A DNA stretch of 64,000 nucleotides from JBOGOC01 sp050747525 (lineage in GTDB: Bacteria; Acidobacteriota; Polarisedimenticolia; JACPZX01; DASXTC01), in the NCBI GenBank assembly GCA_050747525.1, contig JBOGOC010000036.1, positions 3,187 to 67,186 of the forward strand. Direction: 5' to 3'. Both the position numbers and the translations under genes were made by a program. Below the pieces are notes generated by a model. It saw nothing but the letters and a program-made list of their open reading frames with translations. It did not search any database and had not been told where the DNA came from. Below are positions 24,619 through 32,173 of the stretch, piece by piece (within the stretch, counting starts at the first letter, position 1; each line of letters opens with the position of its first letter).

Positions 24619-25893
24619 CTAGGCGATCCTCTCCACCCCGTCCATGTAGGGACGCAGCGCGGACGGCACGACCACGCTTCCGTCGGCCTGCTGTCCGTTC
24701 TCCAGGATCGCCACGAGCGTGCGTCCCACCGCGAGCCCCGAGCCGTTGAGGGTGTGCACCAGCTCGGTGCGCTGCTTGCCCCGGCGCTTGAGGCGGATGC
24801 CCGCGCGCCTGGCCTGGAACGACTCGCAGTTCGAGCAGGAGGAGATCTCGCGGAAAGCGCCGCCGTCCGATGGCAGCCACACCTCCAGGTCGTAGGTGCG
24901 CGCCGACGAGAAGCCCAGGTCTCCCGTGCAGAGCGACACGACGCGGTGGTGCAGGCCGAGGCGGCGCAGGATCTCCTCGGCGTTGCCGGTGAGCCGCTCC
25001 AGCTCGGCGTTCGAATCCTCGGGTCTGGCGAACGCCACCAGCTCCACCTTGTTGAACTGATGCACGCGGATCAGCCCTCGCACGTCCTTGCCGTACGAGC
25101 CCGCCTCGCTGCGGAAGCACGGTGTGTAGGCGGTGTAGCGCAGGGGGAGCAGCTCTTCGTCCAGCGTCTCGCCCGCGTGCAGGTTGGTGAGAGGGACCTC
25201 GGCGGTGGGAATCAGCCAGTAGTCGGTCCCTTCCACCTTGAACAGGTCGTCCTTGAACTTGGGGAGCTGGCCCGTCCCGGTCATGGTGCGCGTGTTGACC
25301 ATGAAGGGAGGAATCACCTCACGGTAGCCATGCTCGCGCGTCTGGATGTCCAGCATGAAGTTGATGAGCGCGCGCTCGAGCAGGGCCCCTGCGCCGGTGA
25401 GCAGTCCGAAGCGCGCGCCGGCCAGGTGCGCGGCGCGCTTGAAGTCGAGGATCCCCAGGGACTCTCCCACCTCCCAGTGGGGACGCGGCGTGAAGGCGAA
25501 CGACGGCGGCTCTCCCCACGTGCGTTCCACGACGTTCCCGGAGGCGTCGCGCCCCACCGGGGTGCTCCCGCTGGGGACGTTGGGCAGGCTCATGAGGAAC
25601 GTCTCGAGGGCCCCCTCGATCTCGGCCAGGCGGGGGTCGGAAGTCTTGATGCGCTCGGCCAGGTCGCGCCCTTCGGCGATGAGCCCGGCCGCGTCCTGGC
25701 CGGCCTTCCTGAGCCGCGTGATCTCCTCGTTGATCTGGTTCCTCCTCTGCTTGAGCCCCTCCACCTGGCGCAGCAGGGCCCGGCGCTCCTCGTCGAGCGC
25801 CTCGAAGGGGGCCCAGTCGATCCGGGCCTGCCGGTCGGCCATGCGGGCCTTCACGAGCCCGAGGTTCTCTCGCACGTAGGACAGGTCGAGCAT
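24619..25893 (-). CDS. serS: Seryl-tRNA synthetase
   Basis: Class II synthetase, 424 residues. The N-terminal antiparallel coiled coil that grips the tRNA-Ser variable arm spans about 25-105 (EALDEERRALLRQVEGLKQ, then NQINEEITRLRKAG). The catalytic core contains FRSEAGSYGKDVRGLIRVHQ (motif 2) and NGSGLAVGRTLVAILEN (motif 3). All landmarks and the length are normal. The start is supported by CGGAG 8 nt upstream and a promoter whose TATAAT lies about 40 nt ahead. A tRNA-Ser gene follows at 15 nt, so enzyme and substrate are linked in one transcript. Confidence 0.96.
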   Translation of the reverse strand: MLDLSYVRENLGLVKARMADRQARIDWAPFEALDEERRALLRQVEGLKQRRNQINEEITRLRKAGQDAAGLIAEGRDLAERIKTSDPRLAEIEGALETFLMSLPNVPSGSTPVGRDASGNVVERTWGEPPSFAFTPRPHWEVGESLGILDFKRAAHLAGARFGLLTGAGALLERALINFMLDIQTREHGYREVIPPFMVNTRTMTGTGQLPKFKDDLFKVEGTDYWLIPTAEVPLTNLHAGETLDEELLPLRYTAYTPCFRSEAGSYGKDVRGLIRVHQFNKVELVAFARPEDSNAELERLTGNAEEILRRLGLHHRVVSLCTGDLGFSSARTYDLEVWLPSDGGAFREISSCSNCESFQARRAGIRLKRRGKQRTELVHTLNGSGLAVGRTLVAILENGQQADGSVVVPSALRPYMDGVERIA

Positions 25894-25936
25894 GGGGTGA
25901 TCTCCGGTGTGGTGCCGCGGTGAGCGCTGATTATAC
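25891..25936 (-). repeat. serS promoter/leader, copy 1 of a duplicated block
   Basis: From the -10 box GTATAAT (25930-25936) to the serS ATG (25893). A 20-bp core including CGGCACCACACCGGAGA (25901-25920 on the plus strand) is repeated exactly at 26689-26708, and the flanking -10 box and ATG are repeated at the same distances. The -10 box coincides with the last sense codon and the stop of the upstream FkbM gene. No clear -35 is visible. Confidence 0.7.
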
Positions 25937-26653
25937 GTTCTTGCGGCCGGCCCGCTCCGACGGAACGAAGAAGTGATTCTCCGGCGTCCCGTCGACGCCC
26001 AGCAGATCGATGGGACGGAGGTGAACGTAGGAGAACCGTTCGAACCAGGCCCGCACTTCCGTGAGATTCCTCTCCCGGACTTCGATCATGACCACCGGCC
26101 GGTTCCTCTCGATCGTTCGTGCCGCTCCTTTCAGAAGCTCCAGCTCGTATCCCTCGACGTCGATCTTCACGAACGAGACCCCGTTCAGCTCGTAGGAGTC
26201 AAGCGCCTTCATGCGGACGGTCTTTTCGATACGGTCGCCGGTTCCGGGAATGTCTTCGTTGACCAGGCTGCCCCACCCGACGAGCGGCCGTCCGGAAAGC
26301 AGTGGAACGTAGAGAGTGGCCGTCCCTGCGTCCGAGGAAAGCGCCGTATGGTGGATCTGGACGCGATCCCGATTCCAGGCACGCAGGTCGGTCGTGAGAT
26401 CCTCGTTCGGCTCGAAGGCATGCACGCGGGGGACGAGCTGCGAGAGCCGGTAGCTGTACATCCCCTCGTTGGCGCCGATGTCCAGCGCCACCGGTCCATC
26501 CATCCGGAGCCTGTGAAGGTAGCGGACCTCGCTCTCCAGGCTCCCCTGCAGGATGTGAAGGCGGTACCGCCAGGGCAGACGCTTCCCCGCCGGCACCAGG
26601 GGCATAGAGAGGCGCCGGAGCGCCCGGACCGCCAGCGATCGCAGAGATGTCAA
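25931..26653 (-). CDS. FkbM-family SAM-dependent methyltransferase
   Basis: A 240-residue FkbM-type methyltransferase, probably modifying a sugar or glycan hydroxyl. The SAM-binding motif I is VALDIGANEGMYS, motif II VHAFEPNEDL, and the later VSFVKIDVEGYELELLKGA is the FkbM hallmark. The predicted start is a TTG at 26653 with GGAG 8 nt upstream, and it overlaps the stop of a 10-codon leader ORF (TTGA). ATG 26605 is an alternative. The gene sits exactly between two copies of the serS leader block, so it looks inserted between serS and galU. Function in the surface-polysaccharide pathway is likely given galU next door. Confidence 0.82.
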   Translation of the reverse strand: MTSLRSLAVRALRRLSMPLVPAGKRLPWRYRLHILQGSLESEVRYLHRLRMDGPVALDIGANEGMYSYRLSQLVPRVHAFEPNEDLTTDLRAWNRDRVQIHHTALSSDAGTATLYVPLLSGRPLVGWGSLVNEDIPGTGDRIEKTVRMKALDSYELNGVSFVKIDVEGYELELLKGAARTIERNRPVVMIEVRERNLTEVRAWFERFSYVHLRPIDLLGVDGTPENHFFVPSERAGRKNV

Positions 26654-26682
26654 GGAAGGCGCTCCATCACGGCCAGGGGCAT
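26650..26682 (-). CDS. Ten-residue leader peptide before the FkbM gene
   Basis: ATG at 26682 is the counterpart of the serS start codon in the duplicated leader, preceded by the same CCGGAG ribosome binding site. It opens a 10-codon frame (MPLAVMERLP) whose TGA overlaps the TTG start of the FkbM gene. It probably serves only to deliver ribosomes to that weak start (termination-reinitiation). Not expected to have a function as a peptide. Confidence 0.4.
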   Translation of the reverse strand: MPLAVMERLP

Positions 26683-26725
26683 GGGTCGTCTCCGGTGTGG
26701 TGCCGCGGCGAAGACCTCATTATAC
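26680..26725 (-). repeat. Copy 2 of the serS promoter/leader block
   Basis: GTATAAT (26719-26725), the identical 20-bp core (26689-26708), CGGAG and an ATG (26680-26682) occur in the same order and over the same 46 nt as in copy 1 at 25891-25936. On the plus strand the same A/T patch gives TATACT (26721-26726), which could be the -10 of galU, so the block may be a divergent promoter. Confidence 0.65.
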
Positions 26726-26763
26726 TTCCCCGCCGTATCTGCCACGAAGGAGCCGTCGAAACC

Positions 26764-27654
26764 ATGACCGCAACCATCAGGAAGGCCGTCTTCCCCGCCG
26801 CCGGGCTGGGCACCAGATTCCTCCCGGCCACCAAGGCGCAGCCCAAGGAGATGCTCCCTCTGGTGGACAAGCCCGTCATCCAGTACGTGATCGAGGAGGC
26901 GGTCGCCTCGGGCATCGAGGACATCATCATCGTCACGGGCCGCGGAAAGAACGCCATCGAGGACCACTTCGACGTCTCGTTCGAGCTGGAGAAGGTTCTC
27001 GAGATGCGCGGCGAGCGCGAGAAGCTCGCCGTGGTGCGCGACATCTCCGACATGATCCGTCTGTCGTACGTGCGCCAGAAGGAGGCTCTGGGGCTGGGCC
27101 ACGCCATCCTGGTGGCTCGTGAGCTGGTGGGCAACGAGCCGTTCGCTGTCTTCCTGGGCGACGACGTCATCGACGCCAAGGTGCCTGCCATGCGGCAGAT
27201 GATGAAGGTGTTCGAGAAGGTGGGGGCTTCCGTGGTGGCACTGGAGGAAGTGGATCGCGCCCGCACCAAGGACTACGGCGTGATCGCGGGACGCGTCCAG
27301 GAGGATCGTATCTGGCAGGTGAAGAGCCTGGTGGAGAAACCCGAGCCGGCCAAGGCCCCCTCCAATATGGCGATCATCGGCCGCTACATCCTGACGCCGG
27401 AGATCTTCAAGCACCTGGAGCGCACGCGAGCGGACCGGCGCGGCGAGATCCAGCTCACCAACGGCCTGCGCTCGCTGCTGAAGGAACAGCCCATCTTCGG
27501 CTACCAATTCCAGGGGAAGCGCTACGATACGGGCCACAAGCTGGGGTTCCTCAAGGCTACGGTGGAGTTCGCGCTGAAGCGCCCCGACCTGGGAGAAGAG
27601 TTCCGCGAGTACCTGCGCTCGCTCAGCCTGGACGGCGGTCCGCGTGAGCGGTGA
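26764..27654 (+). CDS. galU: UTP--glucose-1-phosphate uridylyltransferase
   Basis: Makes UDP-glucose, the sugar donor for surface polysaccharides. The 296-residue protein starts with the nucleotide-binding signature AVFPAAGLGTRFLPATKAQP and continues with KEMLPLVDKPVIQYVIEEA, FLGDDVI (metal-binding Asp), VSSLVEKP-like KSLVEKPEP and the late GEIQLTNGL. All are standard for GalU. ATG 26764 is preceded by AAGGAG; an upstream in-frame start lies inside the duplicated leader block and is not credible. The next methyltransferase starts inside its last codons, so the two are cotranslated. Confidence 0.95.
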   Translation: MTATIRKAVFPAAGLGTRFLPATKAQPKEMLPLVDKPVIQYVIEEAVASGIEDIIIVTGRGKNAIEDHFDVSFELEKVLEMRGEREKLAVVRDISDMIRLSYVRQKEALGLGHAILVARELVGNEPFAVFLGDDVIDAKVPAMRQMMKVFEKVGASVVALEEVDRARTKDYGVIAGRVQEDRIWQVKSLVEKPEPAKAPSNMAIIGRYILTPEIFKHLERTRADRRGEIQLTNGLRSLLKEQPIFGYQFQGKRYDTGHKLGFLKATVEFALKRPDLGEEFREYLRSLSLDGGPRER

Positions 27655-28405
27655 CGTCTTGAAGATCCGGACCGCCCTCCGGGCGCTGCTGCCCCGCCCG
27701 ATCTACAACGCCTACCTGCGCATGCGAGTGGCCAGGCAGCGCCGGCACAACCAGGCCGAGACGCTCGAGAGCGTGTTCACCCGCATCTACGAAAACCATG
27801 CCTGGGGCGGGTCCCCTGGCGACTATTGCTCGGGAAGCGGCTCGAGCGAGCGCCATGCAGATCGATACGCCGAGGCGGTCAGGGGCTTCATCCGGGAGCG
27901 CGGCATCGGGGCGGTGGTGGACCTGGGCTGCGGGGACTTCGTGGTCGGCAGGCGGATTGTCGCGAACGACGTCTCGTACGTCGGCGTCGACCTGGTTGAC
28001 AGCCTGGTCCGGAGGAACCGCGAGCTCTATGGCACCGAGCGCGTGACCTTCCAGCGCCTGGACATCACGACCGAAGACCTGCCCCCGGGGGACCTCTGCC
28101 TCGTGCGGCAGGTGCTGCAGCACCTCTCCAACGCCGAGATCGCGGCCGTGCTGGCGAGGATCGCGAGGTACCGATACGTGCTGGTCACCGAGCACTATCC
28201 GGCGCCTTCGGTCCGATCCGTGCCGAACAAGGACAAACCGCACGGTGCCGACACCAGAATCTATGACGACTCGGCCGTCTGCCTGGATCAGCCCCCCTTC
28301 AACCTCAGGGGCTTGAGCCTGTTCCTCGAGGACGACGCCGTCCGGGACCTGATGCCCCCGGGAGAGAAGCTCCGGACCTACCTGGTCGAGCCCCATGCCG
28401 ACTGA
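27644..28405 (+). CDS. SAM-dependent methyltransferase (class I)
   Basis: A 253-residue methyltransferase. Motif I is AVVDLGCGDFVVGRRI, motif II YVGVDLVDSLV, and CLVRQVLQHLSNAEI is the motif IV region, all typical of class I enzymes of the type-11/12 group found in polysaccharide clusters. The N-terminal 70 residues, including FTRIYENHAWGGSPGDYCSG, recur in glycan-associated methyltransferases. GTG start at 27644 overlaps the galU stop by 11 nt, and its end overlaps the next gene by 11 nt, so three genes are coupled. Acceptor unknown. Confidence 0.75.
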   Translation: MSGDVLKIRTALRALLPRPIYNAYLRMRVARQRRHNQAETLESVFTRIYENHAWGGSPGDYCSGSGSSERHADRYAEAVRGFIRERGIGAVVDLGCGDFVVGRRIVANDVSYVGVDLVDSLVRRNRELYGTERVTFQRLDITTEDLPPGDLCLVRQVLQHLSNAEIAAVLARIARYRYVLVTEHYPAPSVRSVPNKDKPHGADTRIYDDSAVCLDQPPFNLRGLSLFLEDDAVRDLMPPGEKLRTYLVEPHAD

Positions 28406-29645
28406 ACCGGAGCCGCGCGCGTCTGACCAGATCATCAGAGCGGATGTCAGGCAGGCGGCGCTGTACGCCTTCGCCGTCCTGGTGAGCCGCGTGGCCATCC
28501 TGGGACTGCTGGCCTGGTTCGTCCATCACCGCGAGTTCACCGACGACGTGACGATGCACATGGACATGGCCCACTCCCCCATGGGGCCGCTCCTGGGACG
28601 AACCGTCGCCCCCTCGCATCCTCCCTTCATGAGCCTGCTGTTGAGTCTCGTCGCAGCGCCCCTTTCGGTCGTGATGTCCGACTTCCTGGCCATGCGGCTC
28701 ACCAGCATCGTGTACGAGGCGGCCGCGGCCTTCGTGTTCGGGCTGCTCGCCACCCACGTGTACGGACTCCGCCTCTTCTGGTCACCCGCATCACTGGCCT
28801 TCCTGGCGATGCCGATGGGATGGATGACCACCGCGGTGATGGCCCAGGACGAGTCGATCGGCGCGTTGTTCGTCATGGCGGTCGTGTGGCTCACGGCCCG
28901 GGGACAGGCGGACGCGGCCCTGGTGACGTGCGGCCTGGCCGTTTCGGCCGCCAAGATCTTCATGCTGGGCCCGCTGGCGGCCCTGGTGATCCTTCTGCCG
29001 CATCGGACCCTGATCCACCGGGCGATGCTGGGAGGCATCCCGGCCCTGGTACCCTACGCATGGGTCTACGGCGCTACCATGCTGAGCGGGAACCCCATGC
29101 CTCTCGTCGACTTCACTCCGAGCGCCCAATACAGCGTCAACCTCTGGGTGATGCTGGCGGGCGAGCATGGCATGCATCACGAAACGGCCCGCCGCCTCTC
29201 CTCGGTGCTGGTGGCGGCGGCGCTGGGCTCCATCCTGGCCGCGCGCCTGATGCGGCCCAAGCCGCTGCCCGCCAGGTCGACGGCCCTGCTGCTCGCCGTC
29301 CCTCTGCTCTGGATCTTCGCGCTCTTCTACCACGTGAGTCCCGAGTACTACATCCTTGCACTCCCTCCGCTGCTCCTGGTCTGCCGCTCACCCGGCGCGG
29401 CCATCCTGATCTCCGCCATCTCCGCAGCGCCGTGGGGCGTGAACCTTGTTTACGGGGTGCGCCAGGCGATCGCGTCGGGGGCCGCGGAGGGGAGCGGCAA
29501 GGCGGCCTTCGTGCACATGTACCGGGCCGTCGTTCCGGTGGAGCCGGACCTGGTCTTCTATCCGGTGGTGGCCGTCTCCATCGTGTCGACCCTGGGGCTG
29601 ACCCTATGGGCCACACGCCGGCTGCTGTCGGGGGAGGAACCCTAG
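28395..29645 (+). CDS. Polytopic membrane protein, GT-C glycosyltransferase-like
   Basis: A 416-residue integral membrane protein with about ten hydrophobic helices. The first extracytoplasmic loop has FTDDVTMHMDMAHSPMGP, with paired acidic residues as in GT-C enzymes that use polyprenyl-phosphate sugars. A WIFALFYHVSPEYYILALPP stretch sits in a late helix. I do not recognise the exact family; a GT87 or GT39 relative is the best guess. The gene is coupled to the preceding methyltransferase, and its stop overlaps the convergent FmdB-type gene by 4 nt. Confidence 0.55.
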   Translation: MPTEPEPRASDQIIRADVRQAALYAFAVLVSRVAILGLLAWFVHHREFTDDVTMHMDMAHSPMGPLLGRTVAPSHPPFMSLLLSLVAAPLSVVMSDFLAMRLTSIVYEAAAAFVFGLLATHVYGLRLFWSPASLAFLAMPMGWMTTAVMAQDESIGALFVMAVVWLTARGQADAALVTCGLAVSAAKIFMLGPLAALVILLPHRTLIHRAMLGGIPALVPYAWVYGATMLSGNPMPLVDFTPSAQYSVNLWVMLAGEHGMHHETARRLSSVLVAAALGSILAARLMRPKPLPARSTALLLAVPLLWIFALFYHVSPEYYILALPPLLLVCRSPGAAILISAISAAPWGVNLVYGVRQAIASGAAEGSGKAAFVHMYRAVVPVEPDLVFYPVVAVSIVSTLGLTLWATRRLLSGEEP

Positions 29646-29941
29646 GGGTCCTTGCTGCCCTTCGTCCCATCCTTCTTGACAGGCTTGGCCTTGTCGTCGG
29701 CAGAGGCCGTGGAAGAGGTCTGGCCCGGATCCTTGGCGGGGGCCTTCTTCTCCGTCGCGCCGTCCCTCTTCTTCCCGTAGTCGGTGACGTACCAGCCGCT
29801 CCCCTTGAACTGGATGGCAGACGCCGACAGGAGCTTGCGCAAGGTGCCCTTGCATTTCGGGCACTGACGGCGTGGACGATCAGAGAACTTCTGGATCACC
29901 TCGAATCGGTGACCGCACTTGGTGCACTCATACTCGTACAT
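29642..29941 (-). CDS. FmdB/CxxC_CxxC-type zinc-ribbon regulatory protein
   Basis: A 99-residue protein. The N-terminal zinc ribbon has MYEYECTKCGHRFEVIQKFS and QCPKCKGTLRKLLSA, so two CxxC pairs are present, followed by FKGSGWYVTDYG, the usual FmdB ending. A Lys/Asp/Ser-rich disordered tail covers residues 56-99. The function of the family is not established; members are linked with metal or formamidase regulation only by name. ATG 29941 is chosen because the family always starts at MYEY/MPTYEY and GGGAGG lies upstream; a longer frame begins at 30028 but would include the promoter. Confidence 0.88.
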   Translation of the reverse strand: MYEYECTKCGHRFEVIQKFSDRPRRQCPKCKGTLRKLLSASAIQFKGSGWYVTDYGKKRDGATEKKAPAKDPGQTSSTASADDKAKPVKKDGTKGSKDP

Positions 29942-29971
29942 CGGCACGCAAGACCTCCCGGGCGGCGGGGA

Positions 29972-30001
29972 AAGATAGCGGTCCCCGAAAAGAGTTGTCA
30001 A
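29972..30001 (-). promoter_or_regulatory. Promoter of the FmdB-type gene
   Basis: Consensus -35 TTGACA (29996-30001) and -10 TATCTT (29972-29977), spacer 18 nt, about 25 nt upstream of the expected transcription start. The leader is short and contains GGGAGG. Confidence 0.55.
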
Positions 30002-30065
30002 GGAACCGGCGCGAGCCGCATCGTCCACCGTGTGCTAGCCTGCTTCGCCGGACATCAGAACCGGG

Positions 30066-31289
30066 ATGGCCGGCACCGACGCCGTGTCGAATCCGCGCCG
30101 CACGAAGGACAAAAAAACCACCCAGGCCGCCTGGCACATCATCACGGGCGAGTATCCTCCCCAGCCGGGAGGAGTGGCCGACTACTGCGCGCAGCTGGCG
30201 CACTCGCTCGCGGTCGAAGGAGACGTGGTTCACGTCTGGACGCCGCCCGGCGGCCAGGACTCCGAGTACGACCGTCTCGTCCACATCCACAGGCTCCCTG
30301 GCCATTTCGACCGCCTCGGCCTGCGGGAGCTGCGTCGCGGGCTGGATGCCAGCCCGGCGCCGCGGAGGATACTCGTGCAATACGTGGCCGGCGCGTTCGG
30401 TTACCGCGCCATGAACCTGCCCTTCAGCCTGTCCATGGCCCTGCGCCGGCACGAGCCCATGTGGGTCATGTTCCACGAGTACGCCTATCCGCTTGGATGG
30501 CGGCTCAAGCCCCAGCACAATCTGCTCGGGATGGTCACGTCCATCTTGGCCGGTCTGCTCGCCTGGCGCGCGGATCGGATCCTGGTCTCCACTCCCTCCT
30601 GGATCAGAAAACTACCCCCGTTCCTGAGACGCTCGAAGCATGAATGCATCACATGGCTTCCGATCCCCAGCAACATCCCGGTGAACCACGATCCCGGGGC
30701 CTCGCTGAAGATCCGGCAGCGCCTCCTGAACGGCGGCCGCCGCACCCTGCTCGGCCACTTCGGCACCTACGGACCTCTTATCTCCGGGATGCTGCGCGAG
30801 ATCCTCCCCATGCTCCTGGCGCCCGCGGAGAGGGCTGCCCTGCTGATGGGGCGAGGCGGCGAAGCGTTCGTAGAGCGGATGACCGGAGAGCATCCTCACC
30901 TGAAGGGGAGGCTTTTCGCCTCGGGCGCGCTCGAGGGCGCCGCGATGGCCGACCATCTCAAGGCCTGCGATATGCTCGTGCAGCCCTATGACGACGGAGT
31001 GACCAGCCGGCGCGGAACGCTCATGGCCGGCCTGGCGCTTGGACTTCCCATCGTGACCAATGGTGGACGCTCCGCGGAGCCATCCTTCGCCCAGGAGGGA
31101 GCTGTCGCCATGGCGGCGACTCCCGATCCGCTGGCCATAGCCGCTCTGGCCGAGCGGACCCTGGCTTCCGAAGAGGAGCGCGCCCGGTTGTCGCGCCGCG
31201 CCGCCTCGCTGTACCAGGAGAAGTTCTCCATCGAGCACAGCATCCGCACCCTGCGCGAGCTGGCGGCACGGGACGAAGTGGCGTCGTGA
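30066..31289 (+). CDS. Glycosyltransferase, GT4-like (GT-B fold)
   Basis: A 407-residue glycosyltransferase. The N-terminal domain has ITGEYPPQPGGVADYCAQLA, the usual GT4 glycine-rich start, and HIHRLPGHFDRLGL; the C-terminal domain has LLGHFGTYGP and the donor-site region around QPYDDGVTSRRGTLMAGLALG with GLPIVTNGG. The acidic EX7E motif is degenerate compared with the other GT4 genes here. Soluble or peripheral at the inner membrane. It is divergent from the FmdB gene and convergent with a methyltransferase, with 1 nt between stops. Sugar and acceptor unknown. Confidence 0.78.
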   Translation: MAGTDAVSNPRRTKDKKTTQAAWHIITGEYPPQPGGVADYCAQLAHSLAVEGDVVHVWTPPGGQDSEYDRLVHIHRLPGHFDRLGLRELRRGLDASPAPRRILVQYVAGAFGYRAMNLPFSLSMALRRHEPMWVMFHEYAYPLGWRLKPQHNLLGMVTSILAGLLAWRADRILVSTPSWIRKLPPFLRRSKHECITWLPIPSNIPVNHDPGASLKIRQRLLNGGRRTLLGHFGTYGPLISGMLREILPMLLAPAERAALLMGRGGEAFVERMTGEHPHLKGRLFASGALEGAAMADHLKACDMLVQPYDDGVTSRRGTLMAGLALGLPIVTNGGRSAEPSFAQEGAVAMAATPDPLAIAALAERTLASEEERARLSRRAASLYQEKFSIEHSIRTLRELAARDEVAS

Positions 31290-31290
31290 G

Positions 31291-32073
31291 TCAAGCCGTG
31301 GCCGGCTTCTGCGCTTCGATGCAGATCGAGTAGCTCGGCCAGCTGGTCCATGATTCCAGCGCCGAGTCCAGAAGCGGCGGCAGCACCCGCAGCGGCAGGA
31401 TCGCGCCCCATGCGACCATGGGGTGGATGCGGGACACCATCCACTGGACCCAGCAGACCTTCTGGCTCATGTAGCCCCCGCAGTACGATGACGCTTGCAG
31501 CACCAGCCCCGCCTGCTCGCACAGGCCCCGGAGCTGCGGCTCGTCGTAGCCCTTTCGAACGTGCCAGCCGTTCTCGACGGTGTGCCAGGGCCCCGCTTCG
31601 TTCGGCGTGATGGGAACGTAGTTCACGTAGGGTGTGGTCAGGAGCAATCGACCTCCCGGTCGGATGCATCCGGCCAGCAGGCGCATCAGCCTCCCATCGT
31701 CGAGGATGTGCTCGATCACCTCCAGGCAGATGACGACATCGAACCGCCCGGCCAGATCCGTCCGCTCGTCAATCCGGCGCACGTCCTGCACCTCGAATCG
31801 GGCCGAGGGTGCCCCACACAGCACGGCACGCTCTGCCGCCACACGCTGGTTGCGCTCGTCCCAGCTCAACCCCAAGGACTCGTAGCCGCGCAACGCGGCG
31901 CCGATGGTGAAGGCACCCGAGCCGCACCCCACGTCGAGCAGACGCTCCCCGCTCTCGGTTCTCGGGAGCCGTCTCTTGAGCCAGTTCCATCGGTCCAGCA
32001 CCATCGTATCTCCGTGAATGAGCGTCGCCGGAAACCCGAGGAGCCGGACAAGAGGTGATTCCATGGCCCTCAT
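31291..32073 (-). CDS. SAM-dependent methyltransferase (class I)
   Basis: About 260 residues. Motif I RLLDVGCGSGAFTIGAA, motif II ESLGLSWDERN, acidic VEVQDVRRID-like region, and FDVVICLEVIEHILDDG are classical for methyltransferase type 11. A C-terminal hydrophobic portion (VAWGAILPLRVLPPLLDSAL) may contact the membrane. The start is unclear: ATG 32073 or 32064; upstream frame extension to 32181 would run through the murA promoter and is rejected. It is divergent from murA and lies among polysaccharide genes, so a glycan or lipid-linked sugar is the likely acceptor. Confidence 0.75.
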   Translation of the reverse strand: MRAMESPLVRLLGFPATLIHGDTMVLDRWNWLKRRLPRTESGERLLDVGCGSGAFTIGAALRGYESLGLSWDERNQRVAAERAVLCGAPSARFEVQDVRRIDERTDLAGRFDVVICLEVIEHILDDGRLMRLLAGCIRPGGRLLLTTPYVNYVPITPNEAGPWHTVENGWHVRKGYDEPQLRGLCEQAGLVLQASSYCGGYMSQKVCWVQWMVSRIHPMVAWGAILPLRVLPPLLDSALESWTSWPSYSICIEAQKPATA

Positions 32074-32101
32074 TTTATCACCGTGGAGGCCTTCGCCCCG
32101 C

Positions 32102-32130
32102 TTGAGGGCTTTTCGCGGCCCCTTTATAAT
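32102..32130 (+). promoter_or_regulatory. Promoter of murA
   Basis: TTGAGG (32102-32107), 17-nt spacer, perfect TATAAT (32125-32130). The start of transcription would be near 32137, which excludes the upstream in-frame ATG at 32129 and supports the TTG at 32174 as start codon. Confidence 0.75.
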
Positions 32131-32173
32131 GCGCGCGAATCGAGGATCCACGGCCAGGGCCGGGGGAGCGTGG

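Noticed and set aside
26647..26763. 39-residue N-terminal extension of galU
   Set aside because: It would start inside the duplicated serS leader block; the known GalU start and an AAGGAG site place the ATG at 26764.
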